A DNA stretch of 64,000 nt. It comes from Microbulbifer rhizosphaerae (lineage in GTDB: Bacteria > Pseudomonadota > Gammaproteobacteria > Pseudomonadales > Cellvibrionaceae). The position numbers and the translations under genes are program-made. Below the pieces are notes generated by a model, which saw only the letters and a list, made by a program, of their open reading frames with translations, had not been told where the DNA came from and made no database searches. Shown piece after piece: positions 18,740 to 29,670 of this stretch (the first letter of the stretch is position 1; every line of letters begins with the position of its first letter). The stretch is from the NCBI RefSeq assembly GCF_014191725.1, contig NZ_JACHWZ010000006.1, positions 186,001 to 250,000 of the forward strand. The letters run 5' to 3'.

Positions 18740-19759
18740 TCAATCGCCCTCTGCCTGACGAAAATCCGGCATGCCGTTTTTATCCCAATGCAGCACCCGA
18801 ACCCGGGTGTGCCGGTTGGGATCGTTCAGGGGGTCGCCCTCTATCTCGCGGTAGTCCCGCGCGTGGTACACCATCAGGTCGGTAACGCCGTCCTCCGCCA
18901 CAGTAAAACTGTTGTGGCCGGGGCCGAAGCGCTTGACCTCGGGATTGGTGTGGAACACTGGCTGCGGCGACTTGTGCCAAGCATCCGGGTCCATGAGGTC
19001 CGCATCCGCGTCGGCCCAGAGCAGGCCCACGGCATAGTTGTGATCGGTGGCACTGGCGGAGTAGGTGACGAACACGCGGTCGTTCTTCTGCAGTACCGCG
19101 GCCCCCTCATTGACCTTGTAGCCCACCGTCTCCCAGTCCAGCTCCGGCTTGGTCAGGGTGACCACCGGTTCCTTGATACGGGTGGGGGATTCCATCTCCG
19201 CCAGCAGCAGGGCGGAGTTGTAGTTGCTTTCGGGATCAGATTGGGCCCAGAGCAGGTAGCGCTTGCCCTTGTGAGAGAAGCTGGTGGCATCCAGGGAAAA
19301 AGTGTCATGCGGTGTGGTGATCCGCCCCAACTCCTCCCAGTTGCCCTCGGTGGGCACGGCGGAGGTGTTGCGCAACGCATACATGCGGATATGCCAGGGG
19401 CGCTCCACCTCGCCGGCGGCGAAATAGATATACCAGGCGCCGTCGATCCAGTGCAGCTCCGGGGCCCAGATATGCGCGCCCATCTGTCCGCTGGCATGCT
19501 TGCGCCAAATCACCCCGGCCCGGGCACTGGCCAGCCCCTGGACGGTGCGGGAACGGCGCAACTCGATGCGGTCGTATTCCGGCACTGTGGCCACGAAGTA
19601 GTAGTAGCCATCCGTATGCCGGACAACCCAAGGGTCGGCCCGCTGGGTTATCAGCGGATTGTCATAGGCCATGGCTTTCCCTGAAACTATTGCCAACAGC
19701 AGGCAAAGGAATGCCAATCGGGGAGCGGGGGCGGTTTTTCGCGGGAGTTGAACTGACAT
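18740..19759 (-). CDS. GH43 exo-acting arabinanase/arabinofuranosidase, exported
   Basis: 339 aa. ATG 19759 is preferred to ATG 19765 because AAGG lies 8 nt before it. Signal peptide ends near GKAMA (residue 31). Propeller motifs: RADPW (D42), IWAPELHWIDG, VNEGAAVL, ATDHNYAVGLLWADADADLMDP and GPGHNSFT. It is a close paralogue of the signal-less enzyme at 43525, so the same activity appears to exist outside and inside the cell. First gene of the minus-strand run that continues to abfA at 11927. Confidence 0.9.
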   Translation of the reverse strand: MSVQLPRKTAPAPRLAFLCLLLAIVSGKAMAYDNPLITQRADPWVVRHTDGYYYFVATVPEYDRIELRRSRTVQGLASARAGVIWRKHASGQMGAHIWAPELHWIDGAWYIYFAAGEVERPWHIRMYALRNTSAVPTEGNWEELGRITTPHDTFSLDATSFSHKGKRYLLWAQSDPESNYNSALLLAEMESPTRIKEPVVTLTKPELDWETVGYKVNEGAAVLQKNDRVFVTYSASATDHNYAVGLLWADADADLMDPDAWHKSPQPVFHTNPEVKRFGPGHNSFTVAEDGVTDLMVYHARDYREIEGDPLNDPNRHTRVRVLHWDKNGMPDFRQAEGD

Positions 19760-19823
19760 TGTCATCGCCTTGATTATTGTTGTGGCAGGTGCGGCAATGC
19801 TTGTTGCTGCCTTTTCAACGATA

Positions 19824-19840
19824 TTATTATAATACTATTA
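19824..19840. promoter_or_regulatory. AT-rich operator/promoter element between divergent GH43 genes
   Basis: TTATTATAATACTATTA lies in the region between GH43 genes at 19759 (-) and 19973 (+). It contains TATAAT on both strands; on the plus strand TTGCTG (19804-19809) sits 18 bp upstream. The TAATAC core matches the operator family of this locus. Confidence 0.45.
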
Positions 19841-19972
19841 GAGTCACAACCCCGGTAGTGGTGACCAAATCGCCTGGAGCGATTTGGCGCAGCGAACCGG
19901 ACACAGGGAAATGCTTGGCGACCACCAGCGACCGAAAGAGTCTGTATCTATATATAAGAAGAGAGAGTTTCT

Positions 19973-21022
19973 ATGCCCCACTTCCTGTCCTCACTGGTCC
20001 GCCCCGGCGCCGGCATGCTGTTGAGCGCCCTGCTCTGCGCCTGCGCCCAGGCCGATATCAGCGCCCGCGCTCCGCAAGTCAGTATTCACGACCCGGTGAT
20101 GACCGAGGAGGGCGACGATTACTACCTGTTCAGTACTGGACCGGGAATCACCATCTATCGTTCCCCAGACTTTGTGAATTGGACTCACGCAGGCCGCGTT
20201 TTCGCCGGCGAGCCGGACTGGGCCAGAGATGCGATTCCCGGCTTCAACGGGCACTTATGGGCACCAGACGTGATCGCCCGGAACGGCCGCTTCTACCTCT
20301 ACTACTCGGTATCCGCCTTCGGCAAAAACACCTCTGCCATCGGCGTCGCCATCAACAGAACCCTGGACCCCCAATCACCGAATTATCGCTGGGAAGATCA
20401 GGGCATCCTGGTGCAGTCGGTACCGGGGCGCGACAACTGGAATGCCATAGATCCCAATATCGTGCTGGACGAAGCAGGCGACGCGTGGATGAGCTTCGGC
20501 TCCTTCTGGGACGGGCTCAAGCTGGTAAAGCTCGACAAGAGCTGGACCGCCCTCGCCGAACCCCAGGAGTGGCGCACCATTGCGCGGGCGGAACGCCCCG
20601 CCTTTACCCCTGACAACGAAGCGGCCCCGGCGGAACTGGAAGCTCCGTTTATTTTTCCAAAGAACGGCTACTACTATCTGTTCGTCTCCCGCGGCCTCTG
20701 CTGTCGCGGCAACGACAGCACTTATCGCCTGGCGGTAGGTCGCTCCAAATCGGTCACCGGCCCCTACCTGGACAAAGAAGGCGTGGATATGGCCCGGGGT
20801 GGCGGCACCCCACTGATCGCCGGCAACCAGCGCTGGCCCGGCCTGGGGCACAATAGCGCCTATACCTTCGATGGCAGGGACTATCTGGTACTGCACGCCT
20901 ATGAGTCCGCAGACAACGGCCTGCAGAAGCTGAAAATTCTCGATCTGGAATGGGATAAGGAACTGTGGCCGGTGGTGGATGCGGCGCAGTTGGACAGTTA
21001 TCAAAGCCGGTTGGTGGAATAA
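19973..21022 (+). CDS. GH43 endo-1,5-alpha-L-arabinanase-like
   Basis: 349 aa, with an N-terminal signal region ending near CAQA; the LLCAC stretch makes lipid attachment possible but not canonical. One propeller domain with D40 (IHDPV), D160 (NAIDPN) and E223 (LEAPF). These positions lie two residues from the triad reported for Cellvibrio Arb43A (D38, D158, E221). GHLWAPDVI, SAIGVAINR, CCRGNDSTYR and GLGHNSA are further endo-arabinanase motifs. Start ATG 19973 follows GAGAGAG. It should cut the arabinan backbone internally. Divergent from the GH43 run at 19759. Confidence 0.9.
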   Translation: MPHFLSSLVRPGAGMLLSALLCACAQADISARAPQVSIHDPVMTEEGDDYYLFSTGPGITIYRSPDFVNWTHAGRVFAGEPDWARDAIPGFNGHLWAPDVIARNGRFYLYYSVSAFGKNTSAIGVAINRTLDPQSPNYRWEDQGILVQSVPGRDNWNAIDPNIVLDEAGDAWMSFGSFWDGLKLVKLDKSWTALAEPQEWRTIARAERPAFTPDNEAAPAELEAPFIFPKNGYYYLFVSRGLCCRGNDSTYRLAVGRSKSVTGPYLDKEGVDMARGGGTPLIAGNQRWPGLGHNSAYTFDGRDYLVLHAYESADNGLQKLKILDLEWDKELWPVVDAAQLDSYQSRLVE

Positions 21023-21047
21023 CCCATCAATCAAAGGTATCCACCCC

Positions 21048-21118
21048 GTAGGATGGGCAAAGCGAAGCGTGCCCATCAAATTCCAGATGATGGGCACGCT
21101 TCGCTTTGCCCATCCTAC
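21048..21118. repeat. Perfect 31-bp inverted repeat (GTAGGATGGGCAAAGCG family)
   Basis: Arms 21048-21078 and 21088-21118 are exact reverse complements around a 9-bp loop, beginning GTAGG and ending CCTAC. It ends 13 bp before the next gene and would form a very stable hairpin that could limit read-through or stabilise the upstream mRNA. Confidence 0.9.
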
Positions 21119-21131
21119 AAATGACTTAACC

Positions 21132-23516
21132 ATGAAAAAAATAATTCTATCCTTCGCACTGTCCACCTTCGCGCTCGCCGGTAATACAGCAGCGCAAGAG
21201 CAACAGGTGCAGATGTTCCCACTCTCCGACGTCCGCCTGCTGGACAGCCCCTTCAAGCACGCCCAGGAACAGAACCTGGCCTACATTATGGCCATGGAGC
21301 CGGACCGCCTGCTCGCGCCCTTCCTGCGCGAAGCCGGCCTGGAGCCCCGCACGGAAAGCTACGGCAATTGGGAGTCCACTGGGCTGGACGGTCATATCGG
21401 CGGCCACTACCTGTCTGCGCTCAGCCTCGCCTATGCGGCCACCGGCGACAGCCAGGCCCGTGAGCGCCTCCAATACATGCTGGACGAACTGAAACGCGCA
21501 CAGGACAAAAACGGTAATGGCTACCTGGGCGGAATACCTGGCGGCGCGGCGATATGGCAACAGATCGCCGAGGGGGAAATTGACGCGGACCTGTTTACCC
21601 TGAACGGAAAATGGGTACCCTTGTATAACATCCACAAGATTTTTTCCGGCCTCCGCGACGCCTACCTGTATACCGACAACCGCCAGGCGCTGGATATGCT
21701 GGTGAAACTGTCCGACTGGGGCACCCGCCTGGTCTCGAAACTTTCCGACAGCCAGGTCCAGCAGATACTCAAAAGCGAACACGGCGGCCTGAACGAAGTC
21801 TATGCGGATGTGGCGGCGATTACCGGCAAGAGCAAATACCTGGACGTCGCCCGTCGCCTCTCCCACCGGGAAATCCTCCAGCCGCTGGAACAGCGCCGGG
21901 ACGCACTGACCGGGCTGCACGCCAACACACAGATTCCCAAGGTGATCGGCTACAAACGCGTGGGGGATCTGGCCGGCTACAGCGACTGGCAGGAAGCCGC
22001 GGAATATTTCTGGCGGGAGGTGGTGGAGCACCGCACTGTCGCCATCGGCGGTAACAGCGTGCGTGAACACTTCCACGACCGAGGGGATTTTTCCTCAATG
22101 GTCAGCGACGTGGAGGGGCCGGAGACCTGCAATACCTACAATATGCTCAAGCTGACCCGCCTGCTCTACCAGACGGACCCGGACACCCGCTATATCCGCT
22201 ACTACGAGCGGGCGCTGTACAACCATATCCTCTCCTCACAGAACCCGGACACCGGCGGCCTGGTCTACTTTACCCCCATGCGGCCGCAGCACTACCGCGT
22301 CTACTCGCAGCCGGACCAGGCCATGTGGTGCTGCGTGGGATCGGGCATCGAGAACCACAGCAAATACGGCGAAATGATTTACGCCCACCGGGGCGGCGAG
22401 CTGTTCGTCAATCTCTTTATTCCCTCTACCCTGAATTGGAAAGAGAAAAATCTTTCGCTCTCCCAAACCAATCATTTCCCCGACGAAGACACAACCACCA
22501 TCACCCTGGACAGCGATGCCAGTTTTACCCTGCAAGTACGCCAGCCGGTCTGGGTATCCGGGGCCAGGTTGTCAATTCATATCAACGGCAAACCCTTTGC
22601 GTACAGCGCAAAGCCCAGCGGCTATATTCCCATCAGCCGCGAGTGGAAGGCGGGCGACCGCGTTGAGATAAAACTGCCCATGCACCCGCAACTGGAGCAG
22701 TTGCCGGACGGCTCGGACTACTATGCCCTGCTCTACGGCCCGGTGGTGCTGGCGGCAAAGACCCAGCCCTTTGCCGACGAAAAACTCGATTTCTTCGCCG
22801 ACGACAGCCGCATGGGGCATATCGCCAGCGGGCCGATGTGCTCCCTGGAGGCCGCGCCCCTGTTCGTCAGCGACAGCCACGATTTTCTCGACAAACTACG
22901 GCGCCTGCCCGGCTCCCGGCTGCGCTTTGCCGCGCCGAAGGAACTCCACACCCAAAGCGATGACGACCTGGAACTGATTCCCTTTTTCCGCCTGCACGAA
23001 TCCCGCTATATGCTCTATTGGCCTTTCAGCACGCCGCAGCAGTTGGCGAAACGCCAGCGGAAAAATGCCGAGGCCGATAAGACCCGGCTAGCACTGGAGA
23101 CAATAACTATCGACAAGGTGGCGCCCGGCGAGCAACAGCCGGAAGCGGACCACTTCTTTGCCGGCGAGAATACCGAGGCGGGCGTGCACAAGGGGCGCCA
23201 CTGGCGCCACGCCAGCGGCTGGTTCAGCTATCGACTGAAGGACCCGAAAGGCGAGGCGTCGAAAATCCGCATCACCTACTATGGGCTGGACAACAATCGC
23301 AACTTCGACATTCTTGCCAATGGTGTCGAATTGGCCCAGGTCTCCCTGAACGGCGGTGAGGGCGACACCTTCTTTACCGTGGATTACCCGATTCCCGACG
23401 CGGTGCGAGAGAAGAATCGCGATGGAATCATCGAGCTGAAGTTTGCCGCCCAACCCGGCTCCGTGGCCGGGGGCATCTATGGTGTACGACTGTTGCGGGA
23501 GACTGCCCGGGAATAG
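21132..23516 (+). CDS. GH127/GH146-type beta-L-arabinofuranosidase (DUF1680)
   Basis: 794 aa. Start ATG 21132 opens a signal peptide (IILSFALSTFALAGNTAAQ); the frame extends further up but without a signal. An (alpha/alpha)6 barrel is followed by beta domains. The cysteine-based catalytic site of this family is visible: E331 and C333 in GPETCNTY, and C400/C401 in MWCCVGSGIENH, consistent with a Zn-bound Cys nucleophile. The DVEGPETCNTYNMLK stretch resembles GH146. Expected to release beta-linked L-arabinofuranose from complex arabinan side chains or plant glycoproteins. Follows the GH43 endo-arabinanase in the same direction. Confidence 0.88.
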   Translation: MKKIILSFALSTFALAGNTAAQEQQVQMFPLSDVRLLDSPFKHAQEQNLAYIMAMEPDRLLAPFLREAGLEPRTESYGNWESTGLDGHIGGHYLSALSLAYAATGDSQARERLQYMLDELKRAQDKNGNGYLGGIPGGAAIWQQIAEGEIDADLFTLNGKWVPLYNIHKIFSGLRDAYLYTDNRQALDMLVKLSDWGTRLVSKLSDSQVQQILKSEHGGLNEVYADVAAITGKSKYLDVARRLSHREILQPLEQRRDALTGLHANTQIPKVIGYKRVGDLAGYSDWQEAAEYFWREVVEHRTVAIGGNSVREHFHDRGDFSSMVSDVEGPETCNTYNMLKLTRLLYQTDPDTRYIRYYERALYNHILSSQNPDTGGLVYFTPMRPQHYRVYSQPDQAMWCCVGSGIENHSKYGEMIYAHRGGELFVNLFIPSTLNWKEKNLSLSQTNHFPDEDTTTITLDSDASFTLQVRQPVWVSGARLSIHINGKPFAYSAKPSGYIPISREWKAGDRVEIKLPMHPQLEQLPDGSDYYALLYGPVVLAAKTQPFADEKLDFFADDSRMGHIASGPMCSLEAAPLFVSDSHDFLDKLRRLPGSRLRFAAPKELHTQSDDDLELIPFFRLHESRYMLYWPFSTPQQLAKRQRKNAEADKTRLALETITIDKVAPGEQQPEADHFFAGENTEAGVHKGRHWRHASGWFSYRLKDPKGEASKIRITYYGLDNNRNFDILANGVELAQVSLNGGEGDTFFTVDYPIPDAVREKNRDGIIELKFAAQPGSVAGGIYGVRLLRETARE

Positions 23517-23597
23517 GCATTCTCCGTATCCCGAGAGGGCAGCCCACTGCCCTCAGCGACCCCCGCTCTCTTGCCGCGAAATTGATAACCAAAAGGC

Positions 23598-23626
23598 TCG
23601 AAATCTGTATTTGTAGTATTTATACT
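23598..23626 (+). promoter_or_regulatory. Candidate promoter with internal operator
   Basis: TCGAAA (23598-23603), 17 bp, TATACT (23621-23626). TTGTAGTATT (23611-23620) in the spacer resembles the operator family and matches the reverse complement of AATACTACAA upstream of the symporter (41963-41972). Confidence 0.45.
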
Positions 23627-23713
23627 GCGCGCGAGGCCTAAATATTGGTATTTTTTTCTATATTTAGGCCAATTAAAAATACTTTACTACAAACAACACT
23701 ACTAGTGAGCATA

Positions 23714-25177
23714 ATGAAGCAGATAAAAACATGCCTCCGCGGCCTGTTCGCGCTGGTCGCCCTGGCCTTCGCCTGCAGCGCCGCCGCCATTACCCTCAGC
23801 GGCAATACTGACATTCACGATCCCGCCACCATCCAGAAAGAAGGCAATTATTACTGGACCTTCGGCACCGGCGACGGCATTGTCAGCCGCTATTCCACCG
23901 ACCTGGAGAACTGGACTTACGGCGATACCGTCTTTCCCGCGGGAAGCTGGCCCAGCTGGATCAACGACCAGGTGAGCAATTTCGCCGGCAACTTCTGGGC
24001 GCCGGACGTGATCCATATGAACGGCAAATACTACCTCTACTACTCTGCCTTTGCCGAGACCAGCGACAGCTTTGAGTCCGCCATCGGCGTCGCGGTGACC
24101 GACTCCCTCAACAATCCCAACTGGCAGGACCTGGGTATGGTGGTGTCCACCAAGACCCAACCCCTTTCCAGCACCGGCTGGAAAATCAATACCATCGACG
24201 CGGGCCTGTTTGTCGACGCAGACAACCGGGTGTGGATGGTGTACGGCTCCCACTACGGCGGTATCTACATGGTGGAAGTCAATCCCGACACCGGGCTGCG
24301 CATGGATTCCCAACGATATCCGGTAGTGGGCAACAGCGGCAACTGGCAAGAATACGAAGCCGCTCAGGTGAAATACATCAACGGCTACTACTATATGTTC
24401 GTCAACCTGGGCGAATGCTGTGCCGGCAACGAAAGCACTTACTATATAGTGACCGGCCGCTCCAGCAGCCCCACCGGGCCCTACTTGGACCAGAACGGCG
24501 TGGACCTGTGGAATTACGGCGGTACCACGGTACTGTCCACCGACGGCACCTATATCGGCCCAGGCCACTTCGGTTACTTCAACAACTACGGCCAGGACCT
24601 GGCCACCATCCACTACTACGACGGCACCACCGATACCGGCTGGCCCTCGCGCCTGGATCTGCTGCAGCTGGACTTCAGCAGCGGCTGGCCCAGCTTCACC
24701 CGCGACTATACCCTCAAGGTCGGCTATGACCGCTTGGCCACAGCAACCGACGGCCGCGTGGCCATCATCTCCCGGCTCAGCAATAAAGCCGTGGACGTGG
24801 AAGCCGCCAGCCGCAACGGCGGCGCCAACATTATCCAGTGGGGCTATAAGGACAAACCCAACCAGCACTGGGATCTCACCCACCTGGGCAACGGCTACTA
24901 CTCACTGCGCCCGGTGCATAGCGGCCAATCCATGGATGTGCACGAGTGGAGCAGTGCCGAGGGCGGAGAGATACGCCAGCATCCCTGGACCGGTGACCTC
25001 AACCAGCAGTGGCTGGTCGAAAGCCTCGACAATGGCTATTACCGCATTCTCTCCCGCTTCAGCGAACTATCGCTGGACGTTTACGGACAGAGCATGGAAG
25101 ACGGCGGCGATATCCGCCAGTGGACCTACTGGGGCGGCGAGGGGCAGCAGTGGGAGTTGCGCTACGTCAATCCGTAG
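23714..25177 (+). CDS. GH43 endo-arabinanase-like with ricin-type CBM
   Basis: 487 aa from ATG 23714 (MKQIKTCLRG), which starts a signal peptide ending near CSAAA. GH43 domain 30-340 with D36 (DIHDPA), D162 (NTIDAG) and a likely acid E215 in YEAAQ. This last position differs from the usual E-A-P-F/Y. CCAGNESTYY and IGPGHFGYF match endo-arabinanase relatives. From about 345 three beta-trefoil repeats with QHWDL, QQWLV and QQWEL form a ricin/CBM13-like binding module. Close in architecture to the gene at 27153, but divergent in the active-site neighbourhood. Confidence 0.9.
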   Translation: MKQIKTCLRGLFALVALAFACSAAAITLSGNTDIHDPATIQKEGNYYWTFGTGDGIVSRYSTDLENWTYGDTVFPAGSWPSWINDQVSNFAGNFWAPDVIHMNGKYYLYYSAFAETSDSFESAIGVAVTDSLNNPNWQDLGMVVSTKTQPLSSTGWKINTIDAGLFVDADNRVWMVYGSHYGGIYMVEVNPDTGLRMDSQRYPVVGNSGNWQEYEAAQVKYINGYYYMFVNLGECCAGNESTYYIVTGRSSSPTGPYLDQNGVDLWNYGGTTVLSTDGTYIGPGHFGYFNNYGQDLATIHYYDGTTDTGWPSRLDLLQLDFSSGWPSFTRDYTLKVGYDRLATATDGRVAIISRLSNKAVDVEAASRNGGANIIQWGYKDKPNQHWDLTHLGNGYYSLRPVHSGQSMDVHEWSSAEGGEIRQHPWTGDLNQQWLVESLDNGYYRILSRFSELSLDVYGQSMEDGGDIRQWTYWGGEGQQWELRYVNP

Positions 25178-25189
25178 GGCGCTCTCCGA

Positions 25190-27025
<1,836 letters not shown>

Positions 27026-27057
27026 TTATCGCACAGATATCACAAGTGCAGTGCTCC

Positions 27058-27125
27058 CTGTAGGGCCGGCTTGCAAATGAACAGCGGCGTTTCGTAAATA
27101 TTCGCCTGCAAGCGGGCTCCTACAG
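27058..27125. repeat. REP-like imperfect inverted repeat (GCTTGCAGGCGAA family)
   Basis: Outer ends CTGTAGG and CCTACAG, inner segments GGCTTGCA and TGCAAGCGGGC. Related to the longer unit at 31752-31881. It lies between the start of ligB and the end of the GH43 at 27153. Confidence 0.6.
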
Positions 27126-27152
27126 AGCTAGCACCTTAAAGCTTTACGGGAT

Positions 27153-28538
27153 CTAGGGCTTGCGGAAATACCACTCCTGATTGCTCCTGTCTGTCTCAGA
27201 CCATTGAAGAATATTGGCGCCCTCGGACTGGCTCCTCGCGCTCACGTCCAGCACATGGCCGCTCAGGCGTGAACGGATAAGGAAATAGCCGGCGCCGACT
27301 CTTTCCAGCTGCCACTGCTGGCCTTCACCACCCCAATAATCCCACTGAGCGATATTGGCACCGGCATCCATGGAGACCTCCCATACATCCAGGCTTTTGG
27401 CGCTGCGGTCATTGATCAGGCTGTAGTAGCCGTTGCCCAGGTCGCTCAGCCGCCAGCGCTGGCCCGCGGAGCCGGCATAGCTGCCCTGCTCAACATTGGC
27501 GCCGTTGTCTGAGGAGTTGTTTGCCACCGCGAGCGCCTTGCCGCTGTGCCGCGCCTCAATGATATAGGTGCCGTCGGTGGGGGGGCCGGCGACTGAAGGG
27601 CAATTTCCGGGGGTAAAGTCCCGGGACAGGACCGGCCAATCGGAGGAATAGGTCAGGCTGAGGATATCCAGCTTGGCGGCGCCGCCGTCGGTGGCGTCGT
27701 AGTAGTGGGTGGACACGTAGCTGCAGCTGCCTTCCTGCAGCAGGCCGATATGCCCTGGCCCGTGATACTTGCCATCATGGTTGGGCAATATGGTGCGCCA
27801 GCCGCTGTAAGGCCCGGTAACACTGGTGGAGCGGCCGACTTCTATGTAGTAGGTGCTGTTCAGCCCATCGCAACAGACTCCCCGGTTTACGAAGAGGTAG
27901 TAATAGTTACCGTTTTTGGTGATGTAGGGCGCCTCGATACTCTGGTGGCCGCCGCCGTAGAGGTGCGTCACGCTACCGATGGTCTTTCCGGTGGAGGGAT
28001 TGATTTCGATAATCCCGATGCCGCCGTGCCAGGAGCCGTAGGACATGTAGACCCTGCCGTCGTCATTCCGGAACAGCGCCGGGTCGATGGCGTTTATCTC
28101 GTCGATCCCGCCATTGGAGCTGATCACCATGCCCTGGTCCTGCCAGTTGGGGTTGTTCAGCGACGGCGTACGCACTACACCGATCGCCGAACGCGAGGAA
28201 CCGAAAGTCGACACCGAATAGTAGAGATAGTAATAGCCATTCATGTAAATGACATCCGGCGCCCAGAACTCGCCGTCGAAATCGGGCACCGCGCTGTCGA
28301 TCCAGGAGGGCCAGCTGTTGAGAGGAAACACTGTCTGGGGACCGGGTGTCCACTGAACCAGGTCCTGGGAAGTGGAGTACCAGATACCGTCACCGGTGGT
28401 GAAGTGGTAATAGGTACTGCCATCTTTGACCAGGGCGGCGGGATCGTGGGAGTTGTCCAAGCCGGTGAGCTCCAGCGCCATTGCCTGGAAACTCAGGCAA
28501 AGGGGAAGTAACACACGGATTAGAGTGCGTAGCATCAT
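27153..28538 (-). CDS. GH43 endo-arabinanase with ricin-type CBM, exported
   Basis: 461 aa with a signal peptide (to about residue 22, FQAMA). GH43 domain 25-320 with full triad D32 (SHDPA), D152 (AIDPA) and E202 (SIEAPY), plus FWAPDVIYMNG, CCDGLNSTYYI and HGPGHIG. A beta-trefoil carbohydrate-binding module (QRWRL, QQWQL, QEWYF) occupies about 330-461. AAGG 8 nt before ATG 28538. A TTTGTATTATTATAT element lies just upstream. Predicted secreted endo-1,5-alpha-L-arabinanase that binds polymer through its CBM. Confidence 0.92.
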   Translation of the reverse strand: MMLRTLIRVLLPLCLSFQAMALELTGLDNSHDPAALVKDGSTYYHFTTGDGIWYSTSQDLVQWTPGPQTVFPLNSWPSWIDSAVPDFDGEFWAPDVIYMNGYYYLYYSVSTFGSSRSAIGVVRTPSLNNPNWQDQGMVISSNGGIDEINAIDPALFRNDDGRVYMSYGSWHGGIGIIEINPSTGKTIGSVTHLYGGGHQSIEAPYITKNGNYYYLFVNRGVCCDGLNSTYYIEVGRSTSVTGPYSGWRTILPNHDGKYHGPGHIGLLQEGSCSYVSTHYYDATDGGAAKLDILSLTYSSDWPVLSRDFTPGNCPSVAGPPTDGTYIIEARHSGKALAVANNSSDNGANVEQGSYAGSAGQRWRLSDLGNGYYSLINDRSAKSLDVWEVSMDAGANIAQWDYWGGEGQQWQLERVGAGYFLIRSRLSGHVLDVSARSQSEGANILQWSETDRSNQEWYFRKP

Positions 28539-28586
28539 TGCATTTACCTTTCTTTATTTTTGAAGGATGGGTGGGACGTAAGTTTA

Positions 28587-28601
28587 TTTGTATTATTATA
28601 T
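28587..28601 (-). promoter_or_regulatory. Promoter -10/operator-like element of GH43
   Basis: Minus strand reads ATATAATAATACAAA. It contains TATAAT (28595-28600) and the TAATACAA half of the operator family. No convincing -35 was found. Confidence 0.4.
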
Positions 28602-28773
28602 GTTCCTGAAAAGCTGAAGCGTAGTAATCCGGACCACGCCAGCGAAAGATTTGAGACTTTTGTCCCAATTGTCTAAGGATGTGCTGTTATGAATGACATC
28701 ATTGACAGGTATGAAGAGGGGTGCGGCAGTGGACAGGTTTCCCTGCCCACACCGTGGGAGATAAACCGCCGGT

Positions 28774-29670
28774 TTATCCGATAAGTGATGCCGCGTCGAA
28801 CCGGCCGTCGGGCAGCCCACGAAATGGTGTCAGAAATACAAACAGGTTGCCCGCCTGCCGCTCCTGGTCCAACGTCCATTCGCTCAGGGAGTCCCGTGCG
28901 GAGGTGACAAACAGCAGATTCATATTCTCGCCGCCGAAAGCCGCGCAGGTGGGCTGGCTGACCGGCATGGGAATAGCGCCCGCCGTGCTGCCGTCGGGTG
29001 CGTAGCGCTCGACCCTCGCCCCGCGCCACTGGGCCGACCAAAGATATCCATCCGTATCCACTGTAGCGCCGTCGGGATAGCGATTGACCATGGTGCGGGC
29101 GAAGAGTTGGCAGTTGCCGATGTCGCCGCTCCGCGCATCGAAATCGTAGCGGTAGATGCTTCTGCGCACCGAATCGGCAAAATAAAAGTGGCTGGAATCC
29201 GGGCTCCAACAGCTGCCGTTGGAAATATGGATATCACCGGCCATTTGCGTCACAGTGCCGTCTCCCTCCAGGCGATACAGACTCGCCTTCGCATCCGGGG
29301 AGTCGTCTTCGACCATGGTGCCGGCCCAGAAACGGCCCTGGCGATCTATCTTGCCATCGTTAAAACGCATACCGGAATCGGACAGCAGTAATACTTTCTC
29401 CCAAAGGGTCTCCCTGTGCCGGTAGTCGTAGAGGGCAAAGCCCCTTTCAAAAGCGGCGACGATACAGTCCTCCCGGTCGGTAAATGCGAAGGCGCAAAGC
29501 CGCTCCGGTGTCTCAAAAACTTCCAGCTCCCGGCTCGGCCAGTGCAGACGGTAAAGTCTGCGCTCCTGAATATCCGTCCACCAGACACTCTGGTCCTGAC
29601 TATTCCATTGAACGCCCTCACCGAGGGTATTCCCCACTTCGAACGCATCGAGCAGCTGTACTTCATGCAT
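28774..29670 (-). CDS. SMP-30/gluconolactonase family, probable L-arabinolactonase
   Basis: 298-aa cytoplasmic six-bladed propeller that would hydrolyse L-arabino-1,4-lactone to L-arabinonate, step two of the oxidative arabinose pathway. Metal-ligand positions are visible: LGEGVQW (Glu near 18), RFNDGKID, HISNGSCWSPD and YPDGATVD. ATG 29670 overlaps the end of the upstream permease gene, so translation is coupled. Last gene of the long minus-strand operon that starts at 39725. The substrate is inferred from the neighbouring dehydrogenase and dehydratase. A small GATAAACC/GGTTTATC hairpin (28760-28778) spans the stop codon. Confidence 0.88.
   Translation of the reverse strand: MHEVQLLDAFEVGNTLGEGVQWNSQDQSVWWTDIQERRLYRLHWPSRELEVFETPERLCAFAFTDREDCIVAAFERGFALYDYRHRETLWEKVLLLSDSGMRFNDGKIDRQGRFWAGTMVEDDSPDAKASLYRLEGDGTVTQMAGDIHISNGSCWSPDSSHFYFADSVRRSIYRYDFDARSGDIGNCQLFARTMVNRYPDGATVDTDGYLWSAQWRGARVERYAPDGSTAGAIPMPVSQPTCAAFGGENMNLLFVTSARDSLSEWTLDQERQAGNLFVFLTPFRGLPDGRFDAASLIG

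Noticed and set aside
20979-21131. Extended N-terminus for the GH127/146 protein
   Set aside because: The extension would be translated from the preceding gene's end and the 31-bp inverted repeat; ATG 21132 begins a normal signal peptide.
28760-28778. GATAAACC-GCC-GGTTTATC as an operon terminator
   Set aside because: The hairpin spans the lactonase stop codon and has no T-run after it, so it may be coincidental.
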